DNA of 47,609 bases from Bacteroidales bacterium UBA6192 (GTDB taxonomy: Bacteria > Bacteroidota > Bacteroidia > Bacteroidales > F082): the NCBI GenBank assembly GCA_002422725.1, contig DITE01000111.1, positions 1 through 47,609 of the forward strand, read 5' to 3'. The position numbers were made by a program, and so were the translations under genes. Within the stretch, counting starts at the first letter, position 1, and each line of letters starts with the position of its first letter. Below the pieces are notes generated by a model. The model did not search any database, was not told the DNA's origin, and worked only from the letters and a program-made list of their open reading frames with translations. Shown one piece after another: positions 1 to 7,267 of the stretch.

Positions 1-326
1 AGGTCAAGATAATGTTCATCCACAGATGTTTTCTCATACACGGGCGCACTCTCGGCAATCACATCGGTCACCAGACGCGAATAACGTGTGTAAAGCTCCA
101 TGTCGCCACGCACATACACCGCCTGGCTGCACAACTGCCTGGCCATCCGCATGGGCATGGCTGAATGCACCCCGAAACGACGGGCTTCGTAGCTGCAGCT
201 GGCCACCACACCCCGGTCGGAAGTGCCTCCTATAATAACCGGTTTACCCTCGAGTAAAGGGTTGACCAGCCGCTCTACCGACACAAAAAAGGTGTCAAGA
301 TCCATATGCACAACCGTCCTTTCCAT
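1..326 (-). CDS. dinB: DNA polymerase IV (DinB), 5' part of a second copy, cut by window edge
   Basis: These are the first 108 codons of a Y-family translesion polymerase; the rest lies outside the window, so I cannot say whether the gene is whole. The part seen keeps the metal-binding residues D9 (HMDLDTFF) and D103-E104 (SVDEHYLD). It matches the complete dinB at 3759..4892 with an offset of 4566 bases: positions 1..272 are identical and only three mismatches (273, 299, 318) fall in the last 54 bases. The start chosen is the ATG at 326, because MERTVVHMD is shared by both copies. It diverges from the truncated regulator at 572..730, the same arrangement as the complete pair. The near identity suggests a recent duplication or gene conversion. 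Confidence 0.88.
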   Translation of the reverse strand, partial: MERTVVHMDLDTFFVSVERLVNPLLEGKPVIIGGTSDRGVVASCSYEARRFGVHSAMPMRMARQLCSQAVYVRGDMELYTRYSRLVTDVIAESAPVYEKTSVDEHYLD

Positions 327-397
327 AATCCTGTCATTTTCCGGCTCCGCCAAAACACCAGCCGGTATGTTTTATCCACATTTTTTTACCCAATCAC

Positions 398-463
398 TTG
401 ACAAAATTTGATTTTTGTATATCCTTGACGTGTTTTTAATCAAATTAAACGACGTTAAATTAA
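398..463 (+). promoter_or_regulatory. Promoter and candidate operator of the truncated regulator copy
   Basis: TTGAC (398..402), a 17-base spacer and TATCCTTG (420..427) resemble the Bacteroidetes -33/-7 pair (TTTG/TAnnTTTG). Just downstream is the near-palindrome AACGACGTT (448..456) in an AT-rich setting that continues AAATTAA. The complete copy at 4945..5010 has the same elements with the same 17-base spacing, although the rest of the intergenic region has diverged. Conservation of only these blocks supports function. The role as operator of the XRE/S24 protein is inference. Confidence 0.5.
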
Positions 464-571
464 TCATTATACATACATCATGCAAGTTTTTGTTCAAATT
501 TTTTCTGCAGAAGTTCTCAAAAACCACATGTATCAATATTTCAGCAGCTTAAAAAATAAACCTGACAAACA

Positions 572-730
572 ATGAGCTTCAACACCAACATCAGATTTCT
601 CAGGAAATGCAGGGGCCGCACCCAGGACGAAGTAGCTTTTGCCCTGGGCATGAAACGCTCCACGCTGAGTGGATACGAAAGCCAGGTGGCACAACCCGGC
701 ATTGAAGCCCTGATTGCTTTTTCACGGTAA
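572..730 (+). pseudogene. XRE/S24 regulator, truncated copy with only the HTH
   Basis: This reading frame encodes 52 residues starting MSFNTNIRFL and ending in ALIAFSR, then TAA. It matches the N-terminal helix-turn-helix domain of the complete XRE/S24 regulator at 5199..5999 (22 mismatches in 156 bases, nearly all in the first half and last codons). The sequence departs from the complete gene exactly where the stop appears, so the linker, cleavage site and S24 peptidase domain are absent. The promoter and operator block upstream are kept. It is most simply a pseudogene produced by rearrangement. A short DNA-binding-only repressor, unable to be inactivated by self-cleavage, is an alternative that the sequence does not exclude. 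Confidence 0.75.
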
Positions 731-853
731 AATCATTTTTCTGGTTTTTGATCTGATCCCGCAATTTTATATTACGCCGGGGACGTACAGATATATTTTT
801 TTTTGCATTTTTGCATTGTAAGTCACCTCCGTTCTGTCATTAATGTTTTGATC

Positions 854-1146
854 ATGGCCCGAAAAATCAAAATTCCGCACACCTATGCCATTGTATTCCT
901 CATCGAGGCAATTGTAGGAGTCCTCGCCTGGATCATACCGGGAGGCACTTTCGAAAGGAAAGTGATCTGCGTGAACGGAATTGACCGGAAGGTGGTTAAA
1001 AGCGACAGTTTTCATTACATCGGCAACTCTCGCCCCAGACATGGCAGATATTTTCAGCCATTTTCGATGGGTTTGTTGACAAAGCCGACATTATCGTATT
1101 TATCCTACTGATCGGCGAGGCATTCTGGATCATGAAAGAGGTCACG
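854..1146 (+). pseudogene. YfcC-family transporter, frameshifted N-terminal fragment
   Basis: From the ATG at 854 the frame reads MARKIKIPHTYAIVF and then LAWIIPGGTF, the typical first membrane helix of YfcC-type (basic amino acid antiporter-like) permeases. The match leaves that frame between about 1015 and 1040 and continues in another as FVDKADIIVFILLIGEAFW, which is again YfcC-like. So there is one frameshift, and the homology ends near 1146 where the glycosyltransferase begins. Only about 95 residues of a roughly 450 to 500 residue family remain, so this is a dead fragment. It lies directly after the break in the truncated regulator, which marks the segment 731..1146 as a patchwork of gene pieces. 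Confidence 0.65.
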
Positions 1147-2595
1147 GGGAACGTTGAAAATAGGATTTACGCCATTGCCGGAGCGATTTTCCTGCTGACC
1201 GCCTGGTTTTCCTCCGGGTACAATCACTTTGATGAGCATTTTCAGATCATTGAATTTGCCGGACTGAAACTCGGCCTGACCCTGGAGGGGAACCTTCCCT
1301 GGGAATACGGACGCATGATGCGGCCTGCGTTCCAACCGTTGCTCGTGTGGATCATCTGTAAGGGATTGTCGGTTGTTGAGATCTCTGATCCGTTTTTCAT
1401 CGCTATCTGCATCCGCCTTTTTTCTGCCGCGCTTACATTTGGTTGCATTCACCTGCTGATTAGGTTGTATGCTCCGGAGATCCTGTCAAAGAAGCTATAT
1501 CACTGGTTCCTGCTTCTCTCCTTCTTCCTATGGTTTGTTCCATACAACGGAGTGAGGTTCTCTTCCGAAACCATTTCGGGAAGAGTTTTGCTCATCGGAC
1601 TTGCATTATTCCTCCTGAGAAAACAAATCCGGCCGGCTGACTACCTTATGGCTGGCATTGTCATGGGAATAGCATTCATCTTACGCTACCAAGTGGCATT
1701 TATGATCCTTGGATTCGCAGCATGGCTGTTTTTTATCCGCAAATGCGGGATCAGTAACATCATAATTTTCGTGTACGGCCTGATTCTCTCTTTCGGGATT
1801 GGAGTGATGGCCGACCGCTGGTTTTACGGGCAATGGGTTCTTACGTCCTGGAACTATTTGTATCAGAACATATTCCTTGACAAAGCTTCCGGATTCGGAG
1901 TCAGCCCGTGGTGGTACTATATCAGTGAGACATTCCTGAATGCTTTCCCGCCGCTCAGCATAATATATATCCTGGCCGTGTTCCTTTACATCTGGGCATT
2001 TCCGAAGGATGTCCTCACGTGGACGATCGTGCCTTTTCTTGCCATCCATTTCATCATACCTCACAAGGAGATCCGGTTTCTCTTTCCCATGATCGGGCTG
2101 TTGCCGGTAATGATCATCAAAACGGCCGATCTGCTCCTGCAAAGGAAGGACGGGGTATTTCCTGAAAGACGAAGTGTAAAAATCCTGACAAAGGGATTCT
2201 GGATTCTGAACATACTGATGCTTATTATCCTGATTTTCAGGCCAGCCGATGAACACATCGCACTATACCGGAAGCTGTGGAGGGATTACCAGGCGCCTGC
2301 CATTCTTTATTACATGAATGATAATCCGTATCACAGGGCAAAGGTTGATGTTCATTTTTACAAGCGTGAAAATCTGACCTTTCGAAAAGTGGACTCGACA
2401 CAACAGATTCAGACTGGTGGGGATACGATCGCTCTGCTGGTTATCGGCAAACCTTCAATTCCGGCCGAAAGGAGATTTGATCCTCTATTGGTTTACGCAT
2501 CCCATCCGGCCTGGATAAAGAAATTCAACATTAACAACTGGACCGAACGGACAAGTTTCTGGTATATTTATGAAATGAATTCCGCTAATAAGTGA
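1132..2595 (+). CDS. GT-C fold mannosyltransferase-like membrane protein (GT22-like)
   Basis: The 487-residue protein has about ten hydrophobic segments. Near its N-terminus it carries YNHFDEHFQIIEF, which fits the H-x-D-E-x-F-Q luminal loop motif of GT22/Alg9-type mannosyltransferases that use lipid-linked sugar donors at the membrane. The loop is followed by WEYGRMMRPAFQPLL, similar to the family's WE...R..l.P stretch. The first 5 or so codons from the ATG at 1132 belong to the upstream YfcC fragment (in-frame IMKEVTG), so the native start has probably been lost and the present start borrowed. An 7-base gap separates it from the GT87-like gene, suggesting one transcript. The donor and acceptor cannot be read from sequence. 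A general GT39/PMT-like role is an alternative. Confidence 0.7.
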   Translation: MKEVTGNVENRIYAIAGAIFLLTAWFSSGYNHFDEHFQIIEFAGLKLGLTLEGNLPWEYGRMMRPAFQPLLVWIICKGLSVVEISDPFFIAICIRLFSAALTFGCIHLLIRLYAPEILSKKLYHWFLLLSFFLWFVPYNGVRFSSETISGRVLLIGLALFLLRKQIRPADYLMAGIVMGIAFILRYQVAFMILGFAAWLFFIRKCGISNIIIFVYGLILSFGIGVMADRWFYGQWVLTSWNYLYQNIFLDKASGFGVSPWWYYISETFLNAFPPLSIIYILAVFLYIWAFPKDVLTWTIVPFLAIHFIIPHKEIRFLFPMIGLLPVMIIKTADLLLQRKDGVFPERRSVKILTKGFWILNILMLIILIFRPADEHIALYRKLWRDYQAPAILYYMNDNPYHRAKVDVHFYKRENLTFRKVDSTQQIQTGGDTIALLVIGKPSIPAERRFDPLLVYASHPAWIKKFNINNWTERTSFWYIYEMNSANK

Positions 2596-2602
2596 ATAAT
2601 AT

Positions 2603-3802
2603 ATGAACCGAAGCATTCCTCATCAGGGTTATACCATTTTCGTTGCACTCTTATGTTTGCTCACCCTTGTGATAAACATGATCAACGGGCGTTTTCTTCT
2701 GGGCGATCTTCAGGTTTACTATTCCGCAGCCGAAAACCTGTTCGCGGGGGGGCAGGTTTACCAGATATCCTTCTACACGGTGACCGGTTTTTACAAGTAT
2801 AGTCCGGCCGTTCTTTTCATTTTTCTACCATATACCCTGCTGCCTTTCAAGGTGACGGCGGTGATCCATTTTCTCATAACGGGGATCGCATTATGGTATC
2901 TTTTTCCATTAATAAATAATCTGCTGAAGAAGTACATGCATTTTATCGGCACGAGGCACGAAACTTTTTTGCTCTCGCTTGCGTTTTGCTGCATCCTGAT
3001 GCAGGTTGCTCGTGAATTGTATCTCGGCAACATCAACATCCTGCTGCTTGTGATCTGTTGTTTGTCGCTGCTGCAATTTCTGGAGGGGGAAGATGTACGG
3101 GGAGGCATCCTGCTGGGTATTGCGGCGCTTGCAAAACCATATTTACTGATCCTGATCCTTCCCCTCATTCTTAGAAAAAATCGGAAGGCACTCATTTGGC
3201 TGGCTTTAACGGTCCTGGTAGTGTCGGCGGTGCCGTTCATTTATCCGGGACCTTCAGCCGCAACAGACCTTTACCGCGATTGGTGGAACACGATGATGAT
3301 GCACAGTGAGGGGTATCCCGGCATGACCTCGCTCGATTATGTCGCTGGCCGACATTTGCCCGGCTGGCCCGAAGACGGGATCCTGCTGGCGGATCTGGCT
3401 GTGATTGCCCTGGTGGTCATTTTCATCCTGAACAACATCCGCCGGGAGCATCGTTCAACTGCCAGAACTGAAATCACACACAGGAATTTCACCTATGAAT
3501 GGATCCTTCTTCTATCCTTGCTTCCAAACCTGATCAGCGCCGACTGGGTGCAGATGCTCTTTGCCGCGCCATTGATCACATTCATGATTTTTCATGTGGC
3601 CACCCGAAAACAATACTGGTGGATTCCTGTATTGTTGCCGCTGTTGTTTTTCTTCGGGGCCAACTCCGACGATCTGCTGGGCAGGGAACTTTCGAGAGAG
3701 ATTCTTCATTCTGGGTGGATGGGATTGAGCCATTTTCTCCTGGTGATCGTGTCGTTTATCATGTTTCGCGGCGCACAGCCTTCAGGCCATTCTTCCTCCT
3801 GA
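2603..3802 (+). CDS. GT87-family (DUF2029) polyprenol-linked sugar transferase
   Basis: This is a 399-residue polytopic membrane protein. The N-terminal loop GDLQVYYSAAENLFAGG followed by YKYSPAVLFIFLPYTLLPF is the pattern of GT87/DUF2029 proteins, such as mycobacterial polyprenyl-phosphomannose-dependent alpha-mannosyltransferases, with the aspartate after the first helix as presumed catalytic base. It follows the GT22-like gene by 7 bases, so the two probably build one glycan or glycolipid. Its last 44 bases overlap the 3' end of the convergent dinB gene. The final residues (RGAQPSGHSSS) are therefore read from the antisense of dinB and may not be native. This fits a recombination junction at that point. 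Confidence 0.75.
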   Translation: MNRSIPHQGYTIFVALLCLLTLVINMINGRFLLGDLQVYYSAAENLFAGGQVYQISFYTVTGFYKYSPAVLFIFLPYTLLPFKVTAVIHFLITGIALWYLFPLINNLLKKYMHFIGTRHETFLLSLAFCCILMQVARELYLGNINILLLVICCLSLLQFLEGEDVRGGILLGIAALAKPYLLILILPLILRKNRKALIWLALTVLVVSAVPFIYPGPSAATDLYRDWWNTMMMHSEGYPGMTSLDYVAGRHLPGWPEDGILLADLAVIALVVIFILNNIRREHRSTARTEITHRNFTYEWILLLSLLPNLISADWVQMLFAAPLITFMIFHVATRKQYWWIPVLLPLLFFFGANSDDLLGRELSREILHSGWMGLSHFLLVIVSFIMFRGAQPSGHSSS

Positions 3803-4892
3803 TCCGGTCGAGACCCTGGTAGAGGTTCACTATTTCCATGTTGTCGTGGAACATGTTGAGCTGGGGGTTTACCGTGATCAGGCTGCTGAAGCGGACGCCG
3901 ATGAGGCGAATCAGTATAAGGTGCTGGCAGAGGCGGCCGAAAAGCCCCTTTTCCACTGGGATGAGATAGTGGTCGAAGGCCGTGTAAGGGATCTGTTTCT
4001 GAAGCGTGTGGGTGTCGAAATTCGAATAGCGGATCTTCATGTTGACACAGGAGTTGAGTTTCTTTTTGTCATGGAGTTCAAACGATATCTTATCCACCAT
4101 TTTCACTAGTAGCCCCTTCATGCGGATGATATCGATGCTGTCCTGGTCCAAAGTGGTTTCGGTGCTTACCGATTTGGCCTCGTGCCAAAGATATACCGGT
4201 GTCCGGTCGATGCTATTGGCCTTCTCCCAGATCACAATGCCAGTGGGGCTCATCACTCGTTCCATCATCTCGACAGGGATGCGACTCAGGGTGTCAATAG
4301 TAACTACCCCCATCGAGCGCAATAGTCTGTAGCCCACCTCGCCTACCATGGGTATTTTACAGATCGAAAGCGGGTCAAGGAAATTGTTCACCTCCAGAGG
4401 CAGAACCTGAAGCTCGCCATTGGGCTTGGCCTGCCCGGTAGCGATCTTCGACACAGTTTTGTTGGCCGACAGACCAAACGAAATGGGCAATCCCGTGTGC
4501 CTGATGATGCGTTGCCGCAGTTCATGCGTCCATTTGTAACAACTAAAAAAACGATCCATCCCCGTGAGGTCAAGATAATGTTCATCCACAGATGTTTTCT
4601 CATACACGGGCGCACTCTCGGCAATCACATCGGTCACCAGACGCGAATAACGTGTGTAAAGCTCCATGTCGCCACGCACATACACCGCCTGGCTGCACAA
4701 CTGCCTGGCCATCCGCATGGGCATGGCTGAATGCACCCCGAAACGACGGGCTTCGTAGCTGCAGCTGGCCACCACACCCCGGTCGGAAGTGCCTCCTATA
4801 ATAACCGGTTTACCCTCGAGTAAAGGGTTGACCAGCCGTTCTACCGACACAAAAAAGGTGTCAATATCCATATGCACAACCGTTCTTTCCAT
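3759..4892 (-). CDS. dinB: DNA polymerase IV (Y-family translesion polymerase)
   Basis: This is a complete 377-residue Y-family polymerase. It shows the N-terminal metal site HMDIDTFFVSVE (D9), the steric-gate aromatic pair F13-F14, the palm motif SVDEHYLD (D103, E104), a helix-hairpin-helix region around VGEVGYRLLRSMGV and a little-finger domain ending with LYQGLDRIRRKNG. It copies past damaged bases with low fidelity. I chose the ATG at 4892: an upstream TTG at 4910 would add six residues that the second copy lacks. It diverges from the XRE/S24 regulator across 306 bases, which suggests that this LexA-like protein controls it, in place of or besides a classical SOS circuit. Its 3' end overlaps the convergent GT87 gene by 44 bases. 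Confidence 0.93.
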   Translation of the reverse strand: MERTVVHMDIDTFFVSVERLVNPLLEGKPVIIGGTSDRGVVASCSYEARRFGVHSAMPMRMARQLCSQAVYVRGDMELYTRYSRLVTDVIAESAPVYEKTSVDEHYLDLTGMDRFFSCYKWTHELRQRIIRHTGLPISFGLSANKTVSKIATGQAKPNGELQVLPLEVNNFLDPLSICKIPMVGEVGYRLLRSMGVVTIDTLSRIPVEMMERVMSPTGIVIWEKANSIDRTPVYLWHEAKSVSTETTLDQDSIDIIRMKGLLVKMVDKISFELHDKKKLNSCVNMKIRYSNFDTHTLQKQIPYTAFDHYLIPVEKGLFGRLCQHLILIRLIGVRFSSLITVNPQLNMFHDNMEIVNLYQGLDRIRRKNGLKAVRRET

Positions 4893-4944
4893 AACATAAA
4901 AGCAAGGCAAAAAACCCGGCTTTAAACTTATTTTGTCTAAATAC

Positions 4945-5010
4945 TTGACATTTTTAATTCTTGTTGTATCTTTGATGTGAATTTAATCAAAAATAACGAC
5001 GTTAAATTAA
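4945..5010 (+). promoter_or_regulatory. Promoter and candidate operator of the XRE/S24 regulator
   Basis: TTGAC (4945..4949), 17 bases and TATCTTTG (4967..4974) fit the Bacteroidetes -33/-7 promoter, including an exact TAnnTTTG. The near-palindrome AACGACGTT (4995..5003) inside a TAATCAAA...AAATTAA context lies about 20 bases beyond the -7 element, close to the expected transcription start. A repressor bound there would block initiation, so autoregulation is likely. The block is shared with 398..463. The 306-base divergent region 4893..5198 otherwise holds a possible 45-codon frame (5024..5161), and I see no clear dinB-facing -7 element in it. Confidence 0.55.
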
Positions 5011-5023
5011 ACAAAATTTGGAA

Positions 5024-5161
5024 ATGACGCAAGATATTTTTTTAGCCAGACGACATAAACCTGTCGGCATAAGGAAGGGAAAAGAATATCCTGATAAGCA
5101 TAATCCGTTTGTATTCAACATCATAAGTAAGTCAATAGCCTTTAATAAAGAAATCGAATAA
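5024..5161 (+). CDS. Possible 45-residue leader peptide, unknown
   Basis: An ATG frame of 45 codons starts MTQDIFLARRHKPVG and ends KEIE before TAA, 37 bases ahead of the XRE/S24 regulator and inside its presumed leader. I recognise no family. The truncated module copy at 327..571 has no equivalent frame. It is basic and polar with ordinary codons, but chance open frames of this size are common in AT-rich leaders. Confidence 0.2.
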   Translation: MTQDIFLARRHKPVGIRKGKEYPDKHNPFVFNIISKSIAFNKEIE

Positions 5162-5198
5162 AATTTTCATTCACTTCAACCCTCCAATACAACACTGC

Positions 5199-5999
5199 AT
5201 GAACTTCAACACCAATATCAGGTTTTTACGCAAAAGACGCGGGCGCACACAGGACGACATGGCTTTTGCGCTGGGCATGAAACGCTCCACGCTGAGTGGA
5301 TACGAAAACCAGGTGGCACAACCCGGCATTGAAGCACTGATTGCTTTCTCCAGGTATTTCAGCGTAGCCATCGACACCCTCCTTACCGTTGATCTGACAA
5401 GCCTGAGCGAAAGCCAGTTAAGCCAGCTGGAAAGGGGTTATGATGTGTATATCAAGGGAAGCAACCTGAGGGTACTCACCACCACCGTTGACAGCCACAA
5501 CAACGAAAATATCGAGCTGGTGGAAGAAAAGGCCAAAGCCGGATACGCCACCGGTTTTGCCGATCCGGAGTATATCAAGGTGCTACCGGCATTTCAGCTG
5601 CCATTCCTTTCGCGAAACAAAAAATACCGGAGTTTTCAGATCAGCGGCGATTCCATGCTGCCTATACCCGACAAATCGTTTGTTACGGGCGAATATGTGG
5701 TTGACTGGAATTTTATCCGCAGCCATCAGCCATACATCATTCTCACCCGCGATGAAGGAGTTGTTTTTAAAATTGCCGAAAACAAACTGAAAGAAGAAGG
5801 TATACTCAGCCTGCACTCGCTGAACCCACTCTACGACCCCTACGACCTGCAGGCATCCGACATACGCGAAGTGTGGAAATTTGTTCATTATATCAGCTCA
5901 GAGATGCCAGAACCCAATCGCGAGCGTGATGCGCTTTCCGACACGGTAAAACAACTCCAGAAAGAAGTTCAGGCCATACAGATGAGACTAAACCTATGA
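5199..5999 (+). CDS. XRE-family regulator with S24 (LexA-like) self-cleavage domain
   Basis: The 266-residue protein has an N-terminal XRE helix-turn-helix (about 5..60, RGRTQDDMAFALGMKRSTLSG), a linker with an Ala-Gly bond at A114-G115 (KAKAGYATGF) and an S24 peptidase domain. That domain has serine S152 in ISGDSMLP and lysine K191 in VVFKIAENK, the LexA/UmuD Ser-Lys pair. A short predicted coiled coil closes the protein (DTVKQLQKEVQAIQMRL). By analogy with LexA, RecA-ssDNA filaments could trigger cleavage and release the divergent dinB and its own promoter. A truncated paralogue lies at 572..730. RecA dependence is inference; many Bacteroidetes XRE-S24 proteins are uncharacterised. Confidence 0.88.
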   Translation: MNFNTNIRFLRKRRGRTQDDMAFALGMKRSTLSGYENQVAQPGIEALIAFSRYFSVAIDTLLTVDLTSLSESQLSQLERGYDVYIKGSNLRVLTTTVDSHNNENIELVEEKAKAGYATGFADPEYIKVLPAFQLPFLSRNKKYRSFQISGDSMLPIPDKSFVTGEYVVDWNFIRSHQPYIILTRDEGVVFKIAENKLKEEGILSLHSLNPLYDPYDLQASDIREVWKFVHYISSEMPEPNRERDALSDTVKQLQKEVQAIQMRLNL

Positions 6000-6053
6000 A
6001 AACCTGACCTTGAAGCTTTCGCTATACCATGAACGTAAAAAAGCCAGATGAAA

Positions 6054-7061
6054 TCACCTTGCTTCCAGCTCCCTGAACGAGATAAGGCGTTGTTTCTGCT
6101 CGTCCCAGAGTCGCAGTTTCAGCGTTTGAAAAGCCTTCATTAAAGTAACAGGCTCAACAATAGCAAACGCCTCGTTTTCAGCATGACATTTTTCGAGCTT
6201 GTAGTTCGGGATTTTGGAACTCAGGTGGTGAATGTGATGGAAACCAATATTTCCGGAGAACCACTGCAGAACCCGCGGCAGTTTCAGGTATGAAGCACCA
6301 TGAATGGCTACCGTGCTATAATTCCATTCATCATCGCGATACCAATGCACATCAGGAAACTGATGCTGAACATAGAACAAAAACACTCCTGCTGCTGAGG
6401 CAAAATAAATTACCGGCAATTGTATCAGCAAATAGTTGCTAAAACCAATCAGATAACTCATCCCAACCACCAGACCTGCAATACCCAGGTTGGTAATGTA
6501 CACACTGATGCGCTCGCGACGGCTGAAACCTCTTCGTGTGAACCGGTTCGTCAGCACAAACATCAGGGGAGCACCAACAAAAAACATAATGATCGGGTTT
6601 CGATAAATTCGATAAAAGCGTCGCTTGCCAACACTTAAGTTGTTAAACTCCTCAACAGTAAGTGTCCACACATCTCCAACACCGCGCTTATCCAGATTAC
6701 CTGCCGTGCGGTGGTGAATCAGGTGGGCATGGTGCCAGCGATGATAAGGGGTAAAGGTGATTACTCCCAGTATGTTTCCGATAATGTCGTTCAAGACTTT
6801 TGATTTGAAAAAAGCACCATGGCCACAATCATGAAAGATGATGAAAAGTCTTGCAGTGAAACCTGCTGTAATAATTGCCAATGGAAGCACAAGCCACCAT
6901 GAGTATTGCAGCACAAAGATCATGAATATCCAAAGCGCAACGTAAGGAACAAAAGAATTAATCAGCTGCCAGACACTGGAACCAACTGAGGGGGTTTTAT
7001 AATTGGTAATGAGTTTAATCCAAAAATTATCTGAACTTCTGGCCTTTATTTGTTCGGTCAT
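6054..7061 (-). CDS. Membrane fatty-acid desaturase
   Basis: The 335-residue integral membrane protein has the three histidine boxes of membrane di-iron desaturases: HDCGH at residues 77..81, HLIHH at 113..117 (in WHHAHLIHHRTAGN) and HHIHH in NIGFHHIHHLSSKIPNY near residue 270. Hydrophobic segments lie before box 1 and between boxes 2 and 3. It introduces a double bond into acyl chains using oxygen and an electron donor, and the closest remembered relatives are delta-12/omega-3-type (DesA-like) enzymes. The ATG at 7061 is preferred to the TTG at 7073. It converges with the XRE/S24 gene (54-base gap) and diverges from the exonuclease gene. A role in cold or membrane-fluidity adaptation is likely but not shown here. 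Confidence 0.88.
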   Translation of the reverse strand: MTEQIKARSSDNFWIKLITNYKTPSVGSSVWQLINSFVPYVALWIFMIFVLQYSWWLVLPLAIITAGFTARLFIIFHDCGHGAFFKSKVLNDIIGNILGVITFTPYHRWHHAHLIHHRTAGNLDKRGVGDVWTLTVEEFNNLSVGKRRFYRIYRNPIIMFFVGAPLMFVLTNRFTRRGFSRRERISVYITNLGIAGLVVGMSYLIGFSNYLLIQLPVIYFASAAGVFLFYVQHQFPDVHWYRDDEWNYSTVAIHGASYLKLPRVLQWFSGNIGFHHIHHLSSKIPNYKLEKCHAENEAFAIVEPVTLMKAFQTLKLRLWDEQKQRLISFRELEAR

Positions 7062-7070
7062 TTTTTTCTG

Positions 7071-7078
7071 CAAAAGTA
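7071..7078 (-). promoter_or_regulatory. -7 promoter element of the desaturase gene
   Basis: On the minus strand this reads TACTTTTG, an exact TAnnTTTG. It lies 10 bases before the chosen ATG (7061), so the transcript would have almost no leader. No convincing -33 TTTG lies at the usual distance. Confidence 0.4.
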
Positions 7079-7267
7079 ATTGATACTAATTCATTTTCTG
7101 TTTTTCCATCGAAATTGCAGCCGATTTTTTAAGAATAAATAACAATTTTTGGGTTTAATAATCAGCTTATCTGAGACTTTAGCTTACAATAAACCAATCA
7201 AATCACGCCTGCAATACAAAGAATAAACAAAAAAACCTGACTTTTGTTTCATCATTCAATCCATCAC

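Noticed and set aside
26..235. Plus-strand open frame, repeated identically at 4592..4801
   Set aside because: It is the antisense of the dinB N-terminus in both copies and has no protein-like features (odd His, Pro and Trp richness). The repetition is explained by the dinB duplication.
3499..3822. Plus-strand 107-codon frame inside the GT87 gene
   Set aside because: It is an alternative-frame shadow of the glycosyltransferase, which has clear membrane-helix periodicity in its own frame.
4910..4910. TTG at 4910 as dinB start
   Set aside because: It would add MPCFYV, which the second copy lacks. The ATG at 4892 is shared by both copies and fits the family.
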